The position numbers and the translations under genes were made by a program. Under the pieces are notes generated by a model that saw nothing but the letters and a program-made list of their open reading frames with translations, made no database searches and had not been told where the DNA came from. From an uncultured Bacilli bacterium (GTDB lineage: Bacteria > Bacillota_I > Bacilli_A > RF39 > UBA660), in NCBI GenBank assembly GCA_934130405.1, contig CAKOXX010000016.1, positions 1 to 26,936 on the forward strand: a stretch of 26,936 bases of DNA. The letters run 5' to 3'. Below are positions 23,744 to 26,936 of this stretch, piece after piece. How positions within the stretch are numbered: the stretch's first letter is position 1; every line of letters begins with the position of its first letter.

Positions 23744-25786
23744 ATGGAAAATGATGAAAAAAAAACCAAGAAAAAAAAGAAGAAAAAGTATCGGCTTTGG
23801 TTACTTATTTTAACTTTAATAACTTTATTTGCGAACTTTTTTGCTATCTATGAAATTAATTTATTAGGTCCCGTTGAAGAAGTTATCAGATATATTGTTA
23901 TTGGCGTATTTTTATTAATTGATTTAATTTTCTTTTTGAAGATGAAAAAGAAGCGAAAGAAGAAGGAAAATAAAGTGAAGTTACTTACTTTCTTCTTAAT
24001 ACTTTATTTGTTACTTAGTTTGTTTATTGGTGTTGTCATTATGTATTTATATGGCAAACTTGAAAATGTTAATAAAACTTATGTAACTTATTCCAGTAGT
24101 TTAGTTACTATGGCGAATAGTAGTATAACTAGTATTGGAGGTATTAAGAATGCAAAGATTGGTCTACTTAATGATAAGACTTCTCCTGATGGTTATATTA
24201 TTCCAAAGTTAATTATTAAGGAGAATGATTTAGATAGTGCTAATACGATTAAGAAGTATGATGACTATAGTACAATGATTGCTGATTTATATGATGGTAC
24301 TATTAATGCTATTTTTATTACTACTGACTACCCTAGTCTGTTCCAAAGTATTGAAACTTATCAAAATATAGTAACAGATACTAAGATTATCTATACTAAA
24401 GAAAAGAAATTGTTAAAGAGTTCTACTAGTAAAAGAGAAACTGCTTCTACTGGTAAGAGTATTAGTGAACCGTTTACTATTTTGTTAATGGGGGTTGATT
24501 CAACTGATGAAGGGTTATCTAAGAATACCGTTGCAAATGGTGATTCTTTGATACTTATTACTTTCAATCCAAAGACTTTAAATGCGACGATGCTTAGTAT
24601 TCCAAGAGATAGTTATGTACCAATCTCTTGTTGGAGTGGTACTCCAGAAAATAAAATTACACATGCAGCTGCTTATGGTACTGACTGTATGATGAGTACG
24701 ATTGAAAATTATTTTGATGTTAAAATTGATTATTATGCGAAGATTAACTTCCGTGGACTTGTGTCTTTAGTTAATACTTTAGGTGGAATTGATGTTGAAG
24801 TCCCAAAAGACTTATGTACTGATGATTCTAATCGTGAAGGTTATATTTGTATTAAACAAGGTTTACAACATTTAAATGGTGAGCAAGCTTTAGTTCTTGC
24901 TAGAAATAGAAAACAACTTGCCAATGGTGACTTGGACCGTGGTCTTAATCAACAAGTTGTTATTCAAGGACTTATCAATAAAGTTAAAGATATGTCTAGT
25001 GTTAGTCAAGTAATGAGTGTTTTAGATGCTATTTCTAATAACTTAGATACTAACTTTACGACAAAACAAATTTTATCTTTCTACGATATTGCTAAAGATA
25101 TTACTAATAATGCCTTACAGAAAGATGATGCTGATTTACTTAATATTGAACAGCTATTCTTATCTGGTACTGGTCAAATGATTTATGATGAGCGAAGTAG
25201 ACTTGTTCTTTGGGATTATATTCCTAATAAGGAAAGTAGAAAAGATATTATCAATGCAATGAAGGTTAATCTTGGAAAGAAAGACCCAACAATGATTAAA
25301 GAGTTTTCTTTCTCTATTAATACTCCTTATGAAAAGGTTGTAACTGGTACTGGTCCTTATAAAACTGCTTTTAAGTACACTCTTCTTCCTGATTTTACTG
25401 GAGATACGATGGCAACTGCTCAAGCTTGGGCTACTAAGAATGGCGTAAGAGTTACTTTTAAAGGTAATTCTGGTCATGTAATTGCACAAAGTTATCCAAC
25501 TAATAAACGTGTTGATTTAATTAGTGGTTCTGTTGTTCTTACTTTATCTGGTGGTAGCAGTGAATCTTCTACTGTTACTGATAGTAAATCAAATACAACA
25601 GTTAAAGATAATACTACTAGTAATGGTGGTAGCACAGTAAAAGACAATAATAAGAGTGATATAGTACCAACTCTTCCTGATGATAGTAAGAGTGATGATA
25701 AAACTGATACTTCTAAAGATGATAATAAGAATACGGAAACTGATAGTAAAATCGAAGAAAAAGATAATAATCAACCTAGTGAATAG
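23744..25786 (+). CDS. LytR-CpsA-Psr (LCP) family wall-polymer ligase with PASTA-like tail
   Basis: 680 residues from ATG 23744 (GGAGG, 8-base spacing; the frame opens earlier but without a site). A poly-Lys head (6-15), three predicted membrane helices (about 17-37, 46-66, 79-103), an outward accessory region (104-240), then the LCP domain (about 243-415): ILLMGVDS, NGDSLILITFNP (Asp267), LSIPRDSY (Arg288), the INFRGLVSLVNTLGGIDV motif, and ALVLARNRKQ with GDLDRG, which carry the usual pyrophosphate and metal-binding residues. LCP enzymes transfer teichoic acid or capsule chains from lipid carriers to peptidoglycan. Residues about 545-602 (LPDFTGDTMATAQAWATKNG, IAQSYP) look like one PASTA module, and the tail 603-680 is low-complexity Ser/Asp/Lys. 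Divergent from the wall operon. The LCP call is firm; PASTA is probable. Confidence 0.92.
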   Translation: MENDEKKTKKKKKKKYRLWLLILTLITLFANFFAIYEINLLGPVEEVIRYIVIGVFLLIDLIFFLKMKKKRKKKENKVKLLTFFLILYLLLSLFIGVVIMYLYGKLENVNKTYVTYSSSLVTMANSSITSIGGIKNAKIGLLNDKTSPDGYIIPKLIIKENDLDSANTIKKYDDYSTMIADLYDGTINAIFITTDYPSLFQSIETYQNIVTDTKIIYTKEKKLLKSSTSKRETASTGKSISEPFTILLMGVDSTDEGLSKNTVANGDSLILITFNPKTLNATMLSIPRDSYVPISCWSGTPENKITHAAAYGTDCMMSTIENYFDVKIDYYAKINFRGLVSLVNTLGGIDVEVPKDLCTDDSNREGYICIKQGLQHLNGEQALVLARNRKQLANGDLDRGLNQQVVIQGLINKVKDMSSVSQVMSVLDAISNNLDTNFTTKQILSFYDIAKDITNNALQKDDADLLNIEQLFLSGTGQMIYDERSRLVLWDYIPNKESRKDIINAMKVNLGKKDPTMIKEFSFSINTPYEKVVTGTGPYKTAFKYTLLPDFTGDTMATAQAWATKNGVRVTFKGNSGHVIAQSYPTNKRVDLISGSVVLTLSGGSSESSTVTDSKSNTTVKDNTTSNGGSTVKDNNKSDIVPTLPDDSKSDDKTDTSKDDNKNTETDSKIEEKDNNQPSE

Positions 25787-25801
25787 TTATTAATAAGTTA
25801 G

Positions 25802-25841
25802 AAAATCTATAAAGAGTACAAATGTTCTTTATAGATTTTTT
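25802..25841 (+). terminator. Rho-independent terminator of the LCP gene
   Basis: A 14-bp perfect stem (25802-25815 with 25826-25839), 10-base loop, followed by T-rich sequence. Its A-rich left arm would also allow use from the minus strand. Confidence 0.9.
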
Positions 25842-25851
25842 CTTTTATTAA

Positions 25852-25860
25852 TGTTAGAAT
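25852..25860 (+). promoter_or_regulatory. Extended -10 promoter for the gene at 25886
   Basis: TG-T-TAGAAT (extended -10), about 26 bases before ATG 25886, immediately after the LCP terminator. No clear -35 (T-rich there). Confidence 0.5.
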
Positions 25861-25885
25861 AGTCACTATTGAAAGAAGGGTTACA

Positions 25886-26704
25886 ATGCTTTATGATGAT
25901 ATAAAAATGGCTCAAGAAATAGTGAGTAGGAAGAAAAAGAATGTCACTTCTTCTCCTTACCACAATAGTTCTTTTATCTATAGAACTACTAATGAAGAGA
26001 TTAGCAAGTACCAGTTTTTACTTAATGGTAGGGATAAAGTTCTTTCTGTAATCGCTTCTGGTAATCAAATTTTAGATAGTATTTTTGCTGGTAGTAATGA
26101 TATTACTGGTTTTGATATAAGTACTTTTCCAAAGTATTATTTGAATTTACAGATAGCTGCTTTACAATGTTTTTCTTTGGAAGAGTTTATGAAATTTTTC
26201 TATCAAGATGTTGATGACTTATATTATGATGATATGTATGATATGGTTTGTCCTAATTTAGATAAGGATACAAGGCTATTTTGGGATAGTTTACTTAATT
26301 ATTTTGATTATAGTGACTTAAGGGATTCTACTTTATTTTCTAGTGAACCTTTTTCTACTACTCAGATTAAAGGTGAAAATATCTATCTTCAAAATAGTGT
26401 TAATTACCAAAAACTACAAGAAAAGATTAGTAGTGTTAATATTACTTATTTAACAGGTGATATTTTTAAGCTTGCTGATAGTTTAAAAACTGGTTATGAT
26501 TTAGTTAATCTTTCTTCTATTATGTATTACAACTCTAAAGATAGTTATAGAAGATTGCTATCTACTCTACCCTTAAATAATGATGGAGAAATATTGACTT
26601 ATCTTTATGATACTAATATCTTTCAAACTTTAAATTTTCCAAATACGGAAATTTATAACTTTGATGATAGTAAAGTTGGAGTAATGATTTATAAAAAGCG
26701 GTAA
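25886..26704 (+). CDS. DUF3419/BtaA-like putative SAM-dependent enzyme
   Basis: 272 residues with AGAAGGG 5 bases before the ATG. Residues about 52-95 (VLSVIASGNQILDSIFAGS, then ITGFDIS, then YLNLQIAALQCFSLEEFMKFF) match the start of DUF3419/BtaA-type proteins: a glycine-containing SAM-binding loop, an acidic residue at the end of strand 2, and the following helix. BtaA makes the betaine-lipid precursor by transferring a 3-amino-3-carboxypropyl group to diacylglycerol; whether this shorter protein does that is unknown. Later features are DIFKLADSL and DLVNLSSIMYY, the usual strand 4 region. No signal or membrane segment. Single gene with its own promoter; convergent with the Rpn fragment. Confidence 0.65.
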   Translation: MLYDDIKMAQEIVSRKKKNVTSSPYHNSSFIYRTTNEEISKYQFLLNGRDKVLSVIASGNQILDSIFAGSNDITGFDISTFPKYYLNLQIAALQCFSLEEFMKFFYQDVDDLYYDDMYDMVCPNLDKDTRLFWDSLLNYFDYSDLRDSTLFSSEPFSTTQIKGENIYLQNSVNYQKLQEKISSVNITYLTGDIFKLADSLKTGYDLVNLSSIMYYNSKDSYRRLLSTLPLNNDGEILTYLYDTNIFQTLNFPNTEIYNFDDSKVGVMIYKKR

Positions 26705-26730
26705 GGTTTTAGTTAATTCTTATCGCTTTT
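26694..26730. terminator. Bidirectional terminator between convergent genes
   Basis: A 12-bp stem (26694-26705 with 26719-26730; one G-T on plus) with U-rich flanks in both directions. It contains the stop codons of the gene at 25886 and of the Rpn fragment, which are 4 bases apart. Confidence 0.8.
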
Positions 26731-26936
26731 ACTTCTTTTATTGGTATACCAGTCATTTTAGTAACTTCTTCTTGACTTATTCCATTATTAAGCATTGCAC
26801 TAATTATAGAAATTCTTTCTTTTGTACTTCCTTGCTCAAGTCCGCGTTCAAGTCCTTGTTCAAGTCCACGTTTAATTCCAGCTTTAAATGATATACTCCT
26901 AATACCATTTTCAATTCTTTCTCGTTCCAAATCAGC
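26709..26936 (-). CDS. C-terminal fragment of Rpn-family recombination-promoting nuclease, cut by window edge
   Basis: The frame is open to the right edge, so the start lies outside. The visible 75 residues (ADLERERIENG...) carry the Rpn/TIGR01784-type tail: a basic helical part, then GLEQGLERGLEQG, and a C-terminal KERISIISAMLNNGISQEEVTKMTG helix-turn-helix-like end. Family members are PD-(D/E)XK nucleases that promote recombination and are common as multi-copy mobile-like genes in Bacillota; the nuclease domain is not in view. The glutamine/glycine repeat is encoded by 12-bp units at 26835-26870. Confidence 0.7.
   Translation of the reverse strand, partial: ADLERERIENGIRSISFKAGIKRGLEQGLERGLEQGSTKERISIISAMLNNGISQEEVTKMTGIPIKEVKAIRIN
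26835..26870. repeat. Three 12-bp tandem repeats in the Rpn tail
   Basis: Units at 26835-26846, 26847-26858 and 26859-26870 share TCAAGTCC and encode GLEQ/GLER repeats. Copy number in this tail often varies among Rpn paralogues. Confidence 0.7.

Overview
The window reads as a chromosomal segment of an AT-rich, Gram-positive-type bacterium (Bacillota). The rpsO-pnp pair, strong Shine-Dalgarno sequences, sigma-A-like promoters, LCP, cohesin/dockerin and PASTA-like wall proteins, and many U-tract terminators all point that way. TGA is used as a stop (end of the gene at 6179) and Trp is TGG, so the Mollicutes code 4 is not in use. The protein style (pilin-like and TasA-like surface proteins, SEC-C protein, GH73-like glucosaminidase with dockerin) resembles uncultured gut Bacilli such as RF39/Erysipelotrichia-like lineages; that placement is inference. 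Almost everything is on the minus strand up to about 23.6 kb; two genes are on plus at the right, followed by a convergent partial gene.

Layout. 1-1765: accessory genes, namely the N-terminus of a TnpB (IS605 OrfB) cut by the left edge, tag (3-methyladenine glycosylase I), and an ORF6N plus PLD-like gene whose leader contains terminator-like and pseudoknot-capable hairpins. 1956-3146: rlmD/rlmCD-type rRNA methyltransferase with its own promoter. 3261-11456: a surface-fibre operon, transcribed as TasA-like protein -> giant pilin-like protein A -> membrane-anchored thioredoxin-like protein -> giant pilin-like protein B, bounded by the pnp terminator upstream and its own terminator downstream. 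The last ~100 coding bases of the TasA-like C-terminal domain are GC-rich and adenine-poor with no A-ending codons, which fits the variable region of a diversity-generating retroelement (DGR). 11544-14003: pnp and rpsO. 14234-18712: small membrane proteins, a SEC-C protein and a broken GNAT acetyltransferase. 18773-23572: a four-gene cell-wall operon (dockerin-bearing glucosaminidase, membrane cohesin, coiled-coil membrane protein, phosphodiester-glycosidase family protein). 23744-25786: divergent LCP-family ligase with a PASTA-like tail. 25886-26704: a DUF3419/BtaA-like putative SAM-dependent enzyme, convergent with the C-terminus of an Rpn-family nuclease that runs off the right edge.

How the parts may work together. 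The fibre operon encodes two cysteine-rich (about 30 Cys) proteins with type IV prepilin leaders, Ig-like repeats and TSP1-like modules, with a CxxC thioredoxin-like protein encoded between them that may handle their disulfides. The wall operon pairs a type I dockerin on a peptidoglycan hydrolase with a cohesin on a membrane anchor in the next gene, suggesting enzyme tethering at the cell surface rather than a cellulosome. The divergent LCP protein would attach wall polymers in the same compartment.

No tRNA, rRNA or CRISPR array was seen, and no reverse transcriptase or DGR template repeat lies in the window. No gap above 300 bases lacks a gene; the largest (14918-15177) holds one promoter and otherwise AT-rich sequence with nothing recognisable.
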